A stretch of DNA of 64,000 nt from Psococerastis gibbosa (Eukaryota > Arthropoda > Insecta > Psocodea > Psocidae): positions 18,625,464 through 18,689,463 of the forward strand of contig OZ020490.1 of assembly GCA_963971405.1 (NCBI GenBank), given 5' to 3'. Below are positions 32,041 through 43,055 of this stretch, one piece after another. Under the pieces are notes generated by a model that was not told where the DNA came from, made no database searches, and saw only the letters and a program-made list of their open reading frames with translations. Made by a program: the position numbers and the translations under genes. Position 1 is the stretch's first letter. The number at the start of each line of letters is the position of its first letter.

Positions 32041-32868
32041 AGTATGTCTATGCGACAAAGATAAAAAGGGATACGATGCGCCTCTTAAATATGCATGATT
32101 TGACCCGCCTATTACAGCGAATATTTCTACAGGAAAGTTGTCTATTGCAGTGCGGGAATTATCTGGCTGGAACCTTCATCAAACTGACGGGAAACTGATG
32201 GTGTTAATAGCCAAGGCTCAAGATTAATCCCACTGGAATTAGATTCCTCCAGTGCTCCAGCTAATTTCACTTCTAGCTATATGCACAAGCCAAATACTCC
32301 ATGATTGCTCAGTCTGGTTGGTTCAGATTGCTGGAATTAACGAGATCTCAGGACTCACAGTAGAATACGTACGACGATGAGTGGATTTCGTGAAAGTGAA
32401 ACCTGTCATTTCACAAATTTGGAGGAAATGCTACAAGAAAAGTAGGTTTAGCTTCGAGGTGTAAAAGTTGGTAAAACTGTGGTTATGTCTTTATCATCTG
32501 CCATTTACTCATGAAGACTGACTTCTTTTTATGAGTCCATTAAAACTTTATGAGTCATTAAAAACTTAGCTAAAATAAAGCTAAAAAAAAAAATTGTAGC
32601 GTGCAAATGAAAACTGACTAAGAAGTCCTTGAATGCACTTCTTAACCTTTACGGGGCATCTGTAATTGTTTTAGGTACCTGGTAATAACGGTATTAAAGT
32701 ATTAGGTAACTGTATTTTACTGTATTAGGCAGCATACCTGGTATTAAAGTGTTAGGTAACTGTATTACTGTATTTGGGACCTAGTTTAAAAAATTGCCAA
32801 GGCAATGACACAAATTTTGCATGCTCTGTTACTTAGTGAACATACTGTATTGGAATTAGAGATAAAAA
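32041..32868. other. Unannotated non-coding stretch
   Basis: A short imprecise duplication (GTATTAAAGTATTAGGTAAC / GTATTAAAGTGTTAGGTAAC at 32690-32770) is the only structure seen. Confidence 0.5.
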
Positions 32869-32869
32869 T

Positions 32870-32952
32870 TCGGACATGGCGGGATTCGAACCCACGATTT
32901 ATGCCTTGCCGGAGCATCATGTTACCACTTACTACACTAGGCCACCCCGAGC
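32870..32952 (-). mobile_element. tRNA-like SINE head
   Basis: The minus strand has GGGTGGCCTAGTGTAGTAAG (box A region), GATGCTCCGGCAAGGCATAA and ATCGTGGGTTCGAATCCCGC (box B). It is the best-kept member of this third SINE type. No acceptor stem. Confidence 0.65.
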
Positions 32953-33000
32953 AGAGTTCACTTCATCCTCTATATCATGCTATTCGAAAGATTCTTCTTG

Positions 33001-33165
33001 TAAGGCGGCTATTCCACTTGTCAATATTCCGTCATTTATGCAACAATAATAAGTCTCTACCATATTATAACTTAATTTAGAATCGATAAGTTTAGTATCT
33101 ACACAATAGTTTCCTTAAAAAAAAAATTTCATCAATTATTGATGCATAAATGACGGAGCTTAGGA
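33001..33165. mobile_element. Foldback element, TAGGCG superfamily, subfamily 2 (truncated tip)
   Basis: The left tip TAAGGCGGCTATTCCACTTG continues TCAATATTCCGTCATTTATG. The right arm CATAAATGACGGAGCTTA pairs with the inner part but has lost about 22 bases of tip. The interior GTATCTACACAATAGTTTCC matches the 60.6-kb element. Confidence 0.8.
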
Positions 33166-33794
33166 GCTTGAACGTAACAATAGCTGATGAGGAAGGCGCA
33201 GGGCCGAGAGAACGGGAAGTTGATATACAGGGAGTTACTGCCAACCGATCGTTCAGATTGTGACTTCAGAAGAAGAAAGTTAACCAGTATAAAGTTCCCC
33301 AGTTTTCTATTAAAATATCGATCCACCCTTAAAAACGATTTCGTTACACTGCTCTTTCTATCAGATTGCCGCCGAATTTTAAATCAAATAAAAAGTTTCT
33401 TTTCCCTCAATTGAAACCTCAACTTCAGCAATATCATTTATATTAAGAGATAGGGAAACTGAAGTTACATGCACAACGATTTCCAACAGAGTCACAGCTT
33501 TACCATCAATTCAGATTTTTCAACATAGAGTGGAGCACCCAATTGCCATCGTATCAACATGTTTCAAGCATTTGAAAAATTAGTTTTCTTGCTGTTATTT
33601 GACTTGCTCTCTTTCTGTATCGTGATATTGGCTTTCCGTTGAATAGATACAAACTTTAGTTATTATATTGATAAAGTTGAGCCGATAAGGTTGGTATAGT
33701 GGCTTGTTTCGGAGGATTTACATTTGTGTCCTTACTTCATGCATTAGGATAGAGCCGCAATAAAGCCAGTGCAGTGTCATGGTGTTTTTTCTCC
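33166..33794. other. Unannotated non-coding stretch
   Basis: No recognisable gene. A 75-codon frame at 33187-33414 has no motif. Confidence 0.45.
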
Positions 33795-33897
33795 TATTTC
33801 TGGCATCTGCGCCAGGATGATGGCATTTGTAATACCGGGGGTAATATAATACCATGCCACGTGGTGACGGTATTAATTGAATTGTTTAAAATAAATT
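33795..33897 (+). repeat. Inverted-repeat arm, left
   Basis: GATGATGGCATTTGTAATAC, CGGGGGTAATATAATACCAT, CACGTGGTGACGGTATTAAT and TGAATTGTTTAAAATAAAT are the diverged reverse complement of 35052-35160. The two arms enclose HLN-1 copy H. Confidence 0.8.
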
Positions 33898-34093
33898 AAC
33901 AGTAAATTTCAGCATTTTTTAAATTGTGATGTTGGCAATACTGAAGGATTGAACTGACGCGACGTTACTGCAGCAAATATAATTATAAATAGCAAAATGT
34001 AAACATATCACCTTAGAAAAGCACATTAAAAATGAACATGTTTTAATTTTGAAATATATCATATATATTATAAATAATTTGTCTAAATCAAAG

Positions 34094-34937
34094 GCAAAAA
34101 GAACCGGTCCGAGTTTACTCGAACATGCTTTCCAATTTATCAATTAGTAGGGAGAGAAAATGAATAATTTCATGGTAAATAATTTTCCTATGGTGAAATT
34201 TCGGATATCTCGGGCGGGGGGGGGGGGGGGGGTGTCCACCTGACGTCACTGGAGGTGAGGTAGCCTCAATATATTTAAAACACATTACAACACAGTAATA
34301 ATGGCAGGGCACGCAATGCATTTCAGCGTGAAGTTTCTATCATTTTTTCAACAAAAAAAGTTTTGCGCAAAAGCAAATAGGTTTTTGGGAAAGCAAACTG
34401 TCCGGTTTCGTTACTCAACTTAACACCTAAAACATGCCTGAAGGTAGAAATCATCGATAGAAAAGTTTCGCAGAAATATTATTTTTTAGTCATTTTTCAT
34501 TAAAATTAAGTTATTTTTACTTTTTTACCCCCAGAAGCAAACTATCAAGGGGTAAGTGACCCCCCGCATTTTATCAACATTAAGAACGACTAGAATATAT
34601 GTGAATTTAAAAGAAATCGTTGGAGCCGTTTTGGATAAATAATTTTTTTAGACGTTTTTTGAGAATAAAACCCCCCCAAATTGAGTTAGCCCAAAATAAA
34701 AAAAATGGTCCCGACGCATGATTTTTGTGAACCTACATGCCAAATTTCACTCAAATCCACCGAGTAGTTTGCCCGGAAGTCGACGAACAGACAGACCGAC
34801 AGACAGACATTTCGTAAAAAACACTTTTTTGGGTTCCTGGGACCCCAAAACGTGTAAATCCGTTGAAATCTCGGAATCGAAAATTTCGACCGTCACAAAG
34901 CTTTCCTTATACTACGCATAAATTGGAAAGCAAAAAG
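34094..34937 (-). mobile_element. HLN-1 copy H, full length (minus)
   Basis: It begins AAAGAACCGGTCCGAGTTTA, has a G run at 34216, the body, an ACAGACAGACCGACAGACAG region and ends ATAAATTGGAAAGCAAAAAG. It is the sister of copy G, and both share the adjacent passenger segment. Confidence 0.93.
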
Positions 34938-35047
34938 GAACTCACCAAAAATTTATCCGAAGATCATTCAATAGTTTAAATAGACACAATTTGAATTTTC
35001 CTCGCATAGCACTCTTGCGACGATTACCAGCATCAAAAATTAAAAAA
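34938..35047 (-). repeat. ~108-bp passenger segment beside HLN-1 copy H
   Basis: Near-exact reverse complement of 30766-30873, again adjoining the 5' end of the element. The similarity stops within an A run at about 35047. Confidence 0.92.
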
Positions 35048-35049
35048 AA

Positions 35050-35160
35050 ATATATTCATTTATTTTAAACAATTGAATTAATATCATCACGTGACATGGC
35101 ATTATATTGCCCCCGGTATCAAAATCGCCATGATCGGGGCGCTGCAGATGTAATTCAAGA
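35050..35160 (-). repeat. Inverted-repeat arm, right
   Basis: TTTTAAACAATTGAATTAAT, ATCACGTGACATGGCATTAT and TGCCCCCGGTATCAAAATCG pair with 33795-33897. They may be the arms of an older foldback element into which copy H and its passenger were inserted. Confidence 0.78.
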
Positions 35161-35990
35161 ATTATAATTAGCTGTAGCATGCGATTGGTAGATGTTACTA
35201 CTAATATATCGATGGTCTGTAACGGGGAATTAAGTATTTTGAATAATATTTAATACCCGTTACAGGTCTGCAGCCCAATTATAGCGGTTTGGGATTAACA
35301 AATTATTTATTTAATTAATTAAATTAAGTTATTTACGCCATTTACCTCAAGCACGTAAAAGTAAATGTGCGAAATACTAAGCTACACTGACTTATTTCTA
35401 AATCTAAGTTAACCTGACGTGACACGGTTCGATTGCCATCTAAAATCAATAAGAAAGTCTTACCTGATCCAACACACAGCCATAAAAAGGTAAAGAAAAT
35501 GAGAAATGTTGGGGAAACTCAGCTGTCAACCTTGGGGGTAAAATCTGTCCACCCTGTTCATCAGCCAGCCCTTGGGAGCCTTCTATGACAAGGGTAAAGA
35601 TCACGCAAAGCTTTTTCCAGGCATCGAAAATCCCCCGCAAAACATCAAATGGAGGAAAAATTGTGAAGTAAAACAAGGGTCAAGATATATTGCCCATGTC
35701 AAACCGCATAAGGAAAACAATTCTATATAGATTTTTCACTTCTTGCTTCAGCTTATTATGTTTACCGTGTTAGAGATAAGAAAATTGAAGTCGCAGGGCC
35801 GGATTTATCTTAATGTAATTCTTAGCTTACGCATTTATTTTTTTAGCATAATTTTGTTAATGTTTTTATTATTATTTATATTACTACAGGGCAAGGACAT
35901 TGCCCCTTAGATGTAATACCTATATATAGTCTAAGTCAATATTAATAAATAAATAAATAAATACTGATAAACTAAGAACAGAAGAATTTA
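35161..35990. other. Unannotated non-coding stretch
   Basis: AT-rich, with a (TAAA)n-like run at 35944. No gene or shared repeat seen. Confidence 0.5.
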
Positions 35991-35991
35991 T

Positions 35992-36215
35992 TACGTCAAC
36001 ACACAGGCCCACCTACACCGCATTGGCCTTGCCGCCGATGACACATGTCCACTATGTCACGGTGGAAGAATGGGCGAAGACCACCTGAGGGACTGCACGG
36101 CTCTCACCTACCCGAACGATGACTTGGTGAACCGCTATTGGGAAGCTCGGCGACGAATGGTTGAGCTACCACGTTCGGGCGTTGAATAAAGTAAGTAAGT
36201 AGTACGTCAACACAC
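35992..36215 (+). pseudogene. 5'-truncated LINE insertion with 13-bp target duplication
   Basis: The insert 36005-36202 encodes in frame AHLHRIGLAADDTCPLCHGG, then GEDHLRDCTALTYPNDDLVN and RYWEARRRMVELPRSGVE-stop, followed by (GTAA)n. This is the Cys-His C-terminal end of the same LINE as at 7.57 kb. It is flanked by perfect repeats TACGTCAACACAC (35992-36004 and 36203-36215). The open frame, clean tail and perfect duplication make this a recent insertion. No upstream pol domains were copied, as expected from incomplete reverse transcription. Confidence 0.93.
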
Positions 36216-36217
36216 TC

Positions 36218-36285
36218 GAAGAAAAGAGCCGGTCCGAGTTTACTCGAACATGCTTTCCTATTTATCAATTGTGTTGGTAGAAAAG
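36218..36285 (-). mobile_element. HLN-1 3'-end fragment
   Basis: AAGAGCCGGTCCGAGTTTAC, TCGAACATGCTTTCC and TATTTATCAATT are the hairpin end and subterminal repeat only. It begins immediately after the LINE's target repeat. Confidence 0.85.
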
Positions 36286-36652
36286 GAAAAAAGGGGAAAT
36301 AGAGAAATAGCTCAGAGTGAGGATACTACGTATCAAAGGAAAAACAATAACATTGACATTGGTCAATTGTAATGTGACTTAAAAAAACTGGGCGGAGGTG
36401 GCACTCATACGGAGAAAGGTTTGTTCTATTAATTCGCTGTGTGGCTATAATAGATTGGCCACTCTTAAATGGGGCGTAACTATGGATGCTGAAAAACCTT
36501 GAGGATTGTTGTTCCACCTGCCTGCCAAGAAGCTAGCGCAGAAAATAAGAGACTTCATTCTAATCCCCCCCCCCATTAAAGCTCTGCCGTGGCCAGTGGG
36601 CGGACTGGCACTGGAAATCGGCCCTGGCATTTTTGGATACCGCGGCCCCTTC
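36286..36652. other. Unannotated non-coding stretch
   Basis: C-run at 36565. No gene seen. Confidence 0.45.
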
Positions 36653-36841
36653 CTCAGGTCCAGTGGCGGATCCACAGGGAGGTCATGACCCCCTTAAATG
36701 AGTAAATTCATGTAACTAGTAAAAAAAAAATTTTTTTGTGGATGAAACTTAACTTTTCAATAACAAAATTGCCTTTTAAACTTACAAAAAACTTGTGACC
36801 CCCCCCCCAAATTTTCAGCTGGATCCGCCTTTGCTTAGGTC
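36653..36841. mobile_element. hAT-like MITE, family M1 (173 bp)
   Basis: Element 36661-36833 has the tips CAGTGGCGGATCCA and CTGGATCCGCCTTTG. It is flanked by CTCAGGTC and CTTAGGTC, an 8-bp duplication with one change. The orientation is opposite to the 9.25-kb copy, with GGTCATGACCCCC on the left and ACTTGTGACCCCCC on the right. Confidence 0.88.
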
Positions 36842-37170
36842 AAAAAGGACGCGCGCTTACATTTGAAATTCAAAATGCTATTGTAGTGCTTGCTATTAAC
36901 ACTAATCTAATTTTAAAATATGTTACAATTTTTTTTTCCTTTGGACGTCCGGCCCCAAACAACCATTTTTGGTCCGGCCCAGCGGGCAAATGCCCGTCTG
37001 CCCAGTCCGCCATTGCCATCCACCACTGTTTTACTCATATATGTAATTATTAAGTTAGGTAATAATTCAAATTTATAGTTGGGACAATGCATGTTCTCAG
37101 CTCCGTCATTAACCTATTAATTTAATCCAAAAATTCATGTGGCAAACAAAACAAATTTCCCGTCAGTTCC
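36842..37170. other. Unannotated non-coding stretch
   Basis: No gene or repeat recognised. Confidence 0.45.
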
Positions 37171-37171
37171 C

Positions 37172-37800
37172 AATTTTAGGGAGATTCATCTACCTATTGA
37201 GATGGTGACCAATGTTCGATTTCCGGAAAATGTCTTCACAACTTTTCATTTCATGACCCCCTGAGCCTAAAACCACCCTCCGTTCAAAACGTTGTATGTA
37301 TGTATGCATGTATATAGATTTTAGGAAACACTCCAACTTCCGTAATAGTATTCGATTTTGATGAAACTTGGCACAAAAATTGATCATACAAATGTCTTGA
37401 TCGAGTTCGTTAACCAGCTAGATCCACTGTTTAGTTACAAGATGGCGGCTGATTGAAACCTCACATAATTCATATCTCAGTTAATATTGGTCGCAGAGGA
37501 ATGAATTAAAATCTGAATGAAAGCCCGTATCTACGATAATGGTGGTAAATACTTTTTACGAAAATTCAACCATTTTAAGATGGCGTCTAGTGAAAGTGAA
37601 AATAATTTGATAAGTAAAGTTCATAGTCGGCATTGTGGTTCGAAATTTGGAACACAAGAGTGTTTTTGTGTGTTGATGCTGGGGTCGGGAAAATAATGAA
37701 GTATTTTTTAATTTTTTATTACACATAGGTAGGTAGAGGAAAATCAGGGTCTGAATCTCCCAAAAAAATCCCTTTCAGAGCTGAAAGGGATTTTTTACCA
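37172..37800 (+). mobile_element. HLN-2, second Helentron-like family, full length
   Basis: The 5' end is TTTAGGGAGATTCATCTACC. The body has CATGACCCCCTGAGCCTAAA, a GTATGTATGTATGCATGTAT microsatellite, CCGATTTTGATGAAACTTGG-like sequence and CAAGATGGCGGCTG. Near the 3' end TAGGTAGGTAGAGGAAAATC and GAATCTCCC invert the 5' end. The end is a perfect hairpin, 37766-37799, with 16-base arms. The layout parallels HLN-1. Related copies are at 55.09 and 56.76 kb. Confidence 0.75.
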
Positions 37801-38090
37801 TGGGAAGGTCGGATACACAGAAGACATACATATTTTATTCTGAGCAAGTCCTGCACAGTCAAAATTTTCTTTAAAAGCAGAAGACGTTCAAATGGGACGT
37901 AACAATACAAAGGAAATCCTTTCTTATTTTATTGCGCCTTGTATCTTCGCACTAATGTCCGTACCGTACTTCACACAAAGGAATCTCATTAACTCAAATG
38001 TTTTTTTTTAATGCAGACATATACGTATAAAACGCATTATATTATTGAGTCTTCCAGACTAGTCTGAAAAGGAAATATAAAAAAAAATTC
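37801..38090. other. Unannotated non-coding stretch
   Basis: No feature recognised. Confidence 0.4.
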
Positions 38091-38091
38091 T

Positions 38092-38165
38092 GTTAGGGAT
38101 TAGAACCCACGTCCCACGATCGTTGCCTTACCGAAACAATAGTCCTACGTTACTATTGCTTTCAC
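38092..38165 (-). mobile_element. tRNA-like SINE head
   Basis: The minus strand has AACGTAGGACTATTGTTTCG, GTAAGGCAACGATCGTGGGA and CGTGGGTTCTAATCCC. Box B has one change. Probably a degraded SINE head or tRNA pseudogene. Confidence 0.5.
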
Positions 38166-39176
38166 AGGGTTTTATATAGGCCTACAGTGGCAGTGATTTG
38201 GCACAAATAAATAAAGGCCTATTTATTTATATAAACACAATAAATATGCACTTTAAAAAATGAGATAAAATCGTCAAATCGCCTTTGCTGAGTCAAAGGT
38301 TTTTTCGGGCAGTTCTTTCAGTTTCAATCGATGGAGAATTGTTTACTGATTTATTTCGATACCAAATACTCAATTTCTATTTTTTTAAAGTAACTTTCTT
38401 TATTCCGCAAAGACGAAATATTCAGGCACTTCTGGCATTGTGCTACTGCCTCACTGACAGTGTAGAAATCTTTTCCCTTATTTATTGGGAATCAGTTATA
38501 AGCATTTCTCGCCACTCCAGAGTATATTTGAAAATATTTGAATTGAAACCAGTCATTCACACTTGCGGTTCCCTTACAACGTCTCGTCGTGTTGTCGGTA
38601 TGGGTGTCTCTATTTTGAGTGTATTTCTCCCAAACCTCACGTCTTAAAATATGTAATATGCATCTACGATGTATCAGTCCAACACATTGGCTCCCTTGGG
38701 TATCAGTTATGAACGACAGTGTTTTTTTTAAACGTTTCTAACTTGGTAAATTTTTGAGTCCATCGCTATTCCAAAACACCGAAATTTTCGTTAGAGTCCG
38801 CTCTAGAATTTTATGATAAGTGTAGCTCAATATTGATCCACAGGGCATTTAAGGAAGGTCTGCTTGGAGGTTCTATAATGATGTGACTAATATTTATAGA
38901 TTTTAGAGGAATCATTTTAGGATTATATTATAAGCTATTAACGTTGGTGGTTTGTTTATCTAGAAGATTAGTGGGATTTTTTTATATATATGAGCTACAC
39001 GGCTCCCCAGGGAACACAAGTGTATATCATATATGATATACAGGTGACGTTGTGACAAGTTCCCAAAAACCTAACTGGCAGCCAATGTGTTAAAAACATA
39101 ATACTGCAATGCAATTTATATTTTCAAAGAACCAGCTTAAAAAACTTTTCGATTTGAAAATTATTAAGGTATGCCC
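38166..39176. other. Unannotated stretch with a 22-bp palindrome
   Basis: A perfect 22-base palindrome is at 39021-39042, in AT-rich DNA. A 120-codon frame at 38285-38647 has no recognisable domain, no repeat match and ordinary base composition; I do not call it a gene. Confidence 0.45.
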
Positions 39177-39177
39177 A

Positions 39178-39345
39178 GCAAATCGACTTCATAGCTAAGG
39201 TGGTAGCGTGCTTGTACTTGTGCAAGTCTGGACCCACATCGGAGGCGTGTCGTAACTCAACATGGGTACTAACCTACAGCGGCGACTGAAGAGGTCAATC
39301 GGATACATCCATGTATGCGATTAATCTTTTTTAAAAGTAAAGAAA
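39178..39345 (+). mobile_element. SINE-2 copy
   Basis: ATCGACTTCATAGCTAAGGT, GGTAGCGTGCTTGTACTTGT, GTGTCGTAACTCAACATGGG, GGCGACTGAAGAGGTCAATC, then a TGCGATTAATCTTTTTT end and A-rich tail. It is the clearest copy. Confidence 0.82.
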
Positions 39346-40010
39346 AAGTTTTTAAAAAAAAAGTAAAGCCAGGTAACAGAGTCAAGCGACTGTAATAGCC
39401 AGTAAACCGGTTTTGTTGTTCTATTTATAGAAGGGGCTAGATTTTAATCGAAAAGCAATTTTAAGTTAGTAGCGCTATAATACATTATGCTGTATATTAA
39501 AACCAATAAACAGATAATGGAGTTTTAACGAGTTGAAAGCTAAGGCTGCTAGCGCAAAATGGAGATACAGGGACTACAGAATTGAGTTATAACATATTAT
39601 AGTATATGCAACGTTATAATGAGACTTTACACCATATGTATGTATATAATAGCTGATTTGAAGTAAAATTAGACCATACTTTATTTATTTATTTGTTTTA
39701 TTTTTGAATCGGAATTAATAATAATAAACACCCAAAAATTTAACTACAAATAATTTATTGAGAACAACCGGTTGGAAAACTTTAGGCCTAATGGTGTACA
39801 AAATCAAATTTTCAGTAGTTATTGATCGTAGAGCTATCATTGATTGATTGACTGGTTGGAAAGTAAAAGAAATGTTCCTATGTATTTTGATATAACGTTC
39901 GGCTGAGAAGAACACCACTTCTTTATTCAGTCCAAACTGTTCAATCTTGATATAGCCGTCACCGACACCAAGCAACTACTGCTATGGGATTGGTATGCAT
40001 AACACACGGA
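39346..40010. other. Unannotated non-coding stretch
   Basis: An 86-codon minus frame at 39715-39975 has no recognised domain. It ends next to the satellite. Confidence 0.45.
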
Positions 40011-40011
40011 T

Positions 40012-42140
40012 AGCGAGTTCCATAATTGGTGGAAGTAACGGCCACATACTAACCATCAAAATGGAGATATCATATAAAAATAATAAGAGGAATACTTCTA
40101 TTATATAGTAGGCCTGTAAGTCGTCAACGATAGCTCCACGAGATCGATATTCCCAGTGAAACTTGACTTAGGGCAAAAAAGGAATACTGGGGGCCAATTG
40201 TCTCCTATGAGCAGCTTCATTTGAGGATTAGAGTCATAAGTTCTTTGAAGGAGTTCCATAACTGTGGCCAATTGGTGTAAGTAACGGCCACATACTAACC
40301 ATCAAAGTGTACAATAGATAACATAATAAAAATAATAAGAGGAATACTTCTTCTACTATATATAAGTCGCCAACAAAAGCTCCACGAGATCGATATTCCC
40401 AGTGAAACTTGACTTAGGGCAAAAAAGGAATACTGGGGGCCAATTGTCTCCTATGAGCAGCTTCATTTGAGGATTAGAGTCATAAGTTCTTTGAAGGAGT
40501 TCCATAACTGTGGCCAATTGGTGTAAGTAACGGCCACATACTAACCATCAAAGTGTACAATAGATAACATAATAAAAATAATAAGAGGAATACTTCTTCT
40601 ACTATATATAAGTCGCCAACAAAAGCTCCACGAGATCGATATTCCCAGTGAAACTTGACTTAGGGCAAAAAAGGAATACTGGGGGCCAATTGTCTCCTAT
40701 GAGCAGCTTCATTTGAGGATTAGAGTCATAAGTTCTTTGAAGGAGTTCCATAACTGTGGCCAATTGGTGTAAGTAACGGTCACATACTAACCATCAAAGT
40801 GTACAATAGATAACATAATAAAAATAATAAGAGGAATACTTCTTCTACTATATATAAGTCGCCAACAAAAGCTCCACGAGATCGATATTCCCAGTGAAAC
40901 TTGACTTAGGGCAAAAAAGGAATACTGGGGGCCAATTGTCTCCTATGAGCAGCTTCATTTGAGGATTAGAGTCATAAGTTCTTTGAAGGAGTTCCATAAC
41001 TGTGGCCAATTGGTGTAAGTAACGGCCACATACTAACCATCAAAGTGTACAATAGATAACATAATAAAAATAATAAGAGGAATACTTCTTCTACTATATA
41101 TAAGTCGCCAACAATAGCTCCACGAGATCGATATTCCCAGTGAAACTTGACTTAGGGCAAAAAAGGAATACTGGGGGCCAATTGTCTCCTATGAGCAGCT
41201 TCATTTGAGGATTAGAGTCATAAGTTCTTTGAAGGAGTTCCATAACTGTGGCCAATTGGTGTAAGTAACGGTCACATTCTAACCATCAAAATGTAGATAA
41301 CGTAATAAAAATATTAAGGGGAATACTTCTTCTACTATATAAGTCGTCAACGATAGCTCCACGAGATCGATGTTCCCAGTGAAACTTGACTTTGTGCAAA
41401 AAAGGAATACTGGGAGCCAATTTGTCTCCTATATGAGCAGCTTCAGATTAGAGTCATAAGTTCTTTGAAGGAGTTCCATAACTGTGGCCAATTGGTGTAA
41501 GACTGTAAGTTACGGTCCCATACTAACCATCAAAATGTAGAGAAATACTTCTATTACATAAGTCGTTAATGACAGCTCCACGAGATCGATATTCCCAGTG
41601 AAACTTGACTTTTGTTCACAAAAAAGGGATACTGGAAACCGATTTTCTCCTATGAGCAGCTTAATTTGAGGATTAGAGTCATAAGTTCATTGAAGGAGTT
41701 CCATAACTGTGGCCAATTGGTGTAAGTAACGGTCAATACCAACCATCAAAATGTTGATAACATAATAAAAACAATAAGAGGAAAACTTCTTCTATTCAAT
41801 AAGTCGTCAACGATAGTTCCACTAGATCGATTCCCAGAGAAACTTGGCTTTGTTCAAAAAAAGAATACTGGGGGCCAATTGACTGCTATGAGCAGCTTCA
41901 TTTGAGGATTAGAGTCATAAGTTCTTTGAAGGAGTTCCATAACTGTGACCAATTGGTGTAAGACTGTAAGTTACGGTCACATACTAACCATGAAAATGTA
42001 GAGAAATACTTCTATTGTATAAGTCTTTTAATGACTGCTCCACGAGATCAATATTCCCAGTGAAATTTTGTGCAAAAAAGGGATACTGGAGACCGATTGT
42101 CTCCTATGAGCAGCTTCATTTGAGGATTAGCATCATAATT
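40012..42140. repeat. Satellite array, ~246-bp unit, about nine copies
   Basis: CCACGAGATCG-type landmarks lie at 40136, 40382, 40628, 40874, 41120, 41359, 41578, 41819 and 42040. The first four spacings are exactly 246 bp and those units are nearly identical. The later spacings are 239, 219, 241 and 221, and the units are diverged. The long/short alternation on the right shares private features and forms a ~460-bp dimer. Each unit contains CCCAGTGAAACTTGACTTAG, TCTCCTATGAGCAGCTTCAT and GGCCAATTGGTGTAAGTAAC. No coding potential. Confidence 0.97.
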
Positions 42141-42875
42141 TCGTTTTGTATGCTAACAAGGCAATATTGTTCAGAGGGAAATTTTTACGAGTAATTTTCC
42201 ATTCAATAATCGGATCATTTTCCGTTTTTTTTTTGCCTCGTGTTTAGAATTTTCCTTTATTGCTTTGAACAGCAGTTTAGCACTTCATCATTCATTTTTA
42301 TCGTCACTTTTCCAAATTTATTGCTCATAAGCAATTGATTTCTATAGCTTCAAGTCATAAATTCTTGGAAAAAAGAGCCATTGAAAAACCCTAGTAAGAA
42401 AGGGACGAGAGGAGTTGTAAAAATCGGAGGAAGTCATAAAAAGAAGTAAGTGCTTCAAGAGTAAAAGGTTAGAAGCAAAAGGCCAAGGTGTTGACACTAT
42501 TCATGTCATGTTCATGTTAAATATAATCCTGATTGGAAATAGTGTGCTGTTTTGTTACTATGACTGGGATTTGTCATTGCATTGTAGGTTTGTGATAATT
42601 TTAATTCTTTCGTTTTTATTTTTAAATTAGGCTACATAGGGAAAATGGTTATGGGTCATATGACCTTACTATGATTGTGTATTTCGTACATTCTAATTAC
42701 TTACAGTGGTCACCCCAGGCGACGGCAGGTGACATTTTAGGGGACAAGTAACGATTATGCTGACATTCCTGCTGTATGCCCAACTAAATGCAAATATATG
42801 CTTATTTATTTATTTTATTTTAAACACTCGAAGGCCTCTCACACACTTCCACACGATACTTGCTAAACAACAGAA
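42141..42875. other. Unannotated non-coding stretch
   Basis: No gene or repeat recognised next to the satellite. Confidence 0.45.
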
Positions 42876-42877
42876 AC

Positions 42878-43055
42878 GACATGTATAGAGTAGTGGTAAG
42901 GACTCAAACTATCACCCGAAAGGTTGTTGGTTCGAGTTTCACTTTTTTTTGCTTCGTGCTTCGGGGGGCCTTACTATAGTTACGGGTAAGAGAAGTCTTT
43001 TTAACTCCAGCTCCGCTAGGTTGACTAATTAATAGTACATAAGCTCATTACTTAT
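42878..43055 (+). mobile_element. SINE-1 copy
   Basis: GACATGTATAGAGTAGTGGT (box A region), CACCCGAAAGGTTGTTGG, TTCGAGTTTC (box B with a change), then a shortened body CTTCGGGGGGCC and CTCCGCTAGGTTGACT. It is more diverged than the other copies. Confidence 0.8.

Noticed and set aside
38285-38647. 120-codon frame as a host gene
   Set aside because: No domain, no codon pattern distinct from surroundings, no splice or polyadenylation context.
40012-42140. CRISPR-like look of regularly spaced repeats
   Set aside because: Units are 246 bp and adjoin each other with no unique spacers, and the DNA is eukaryotic. It is a satellite.
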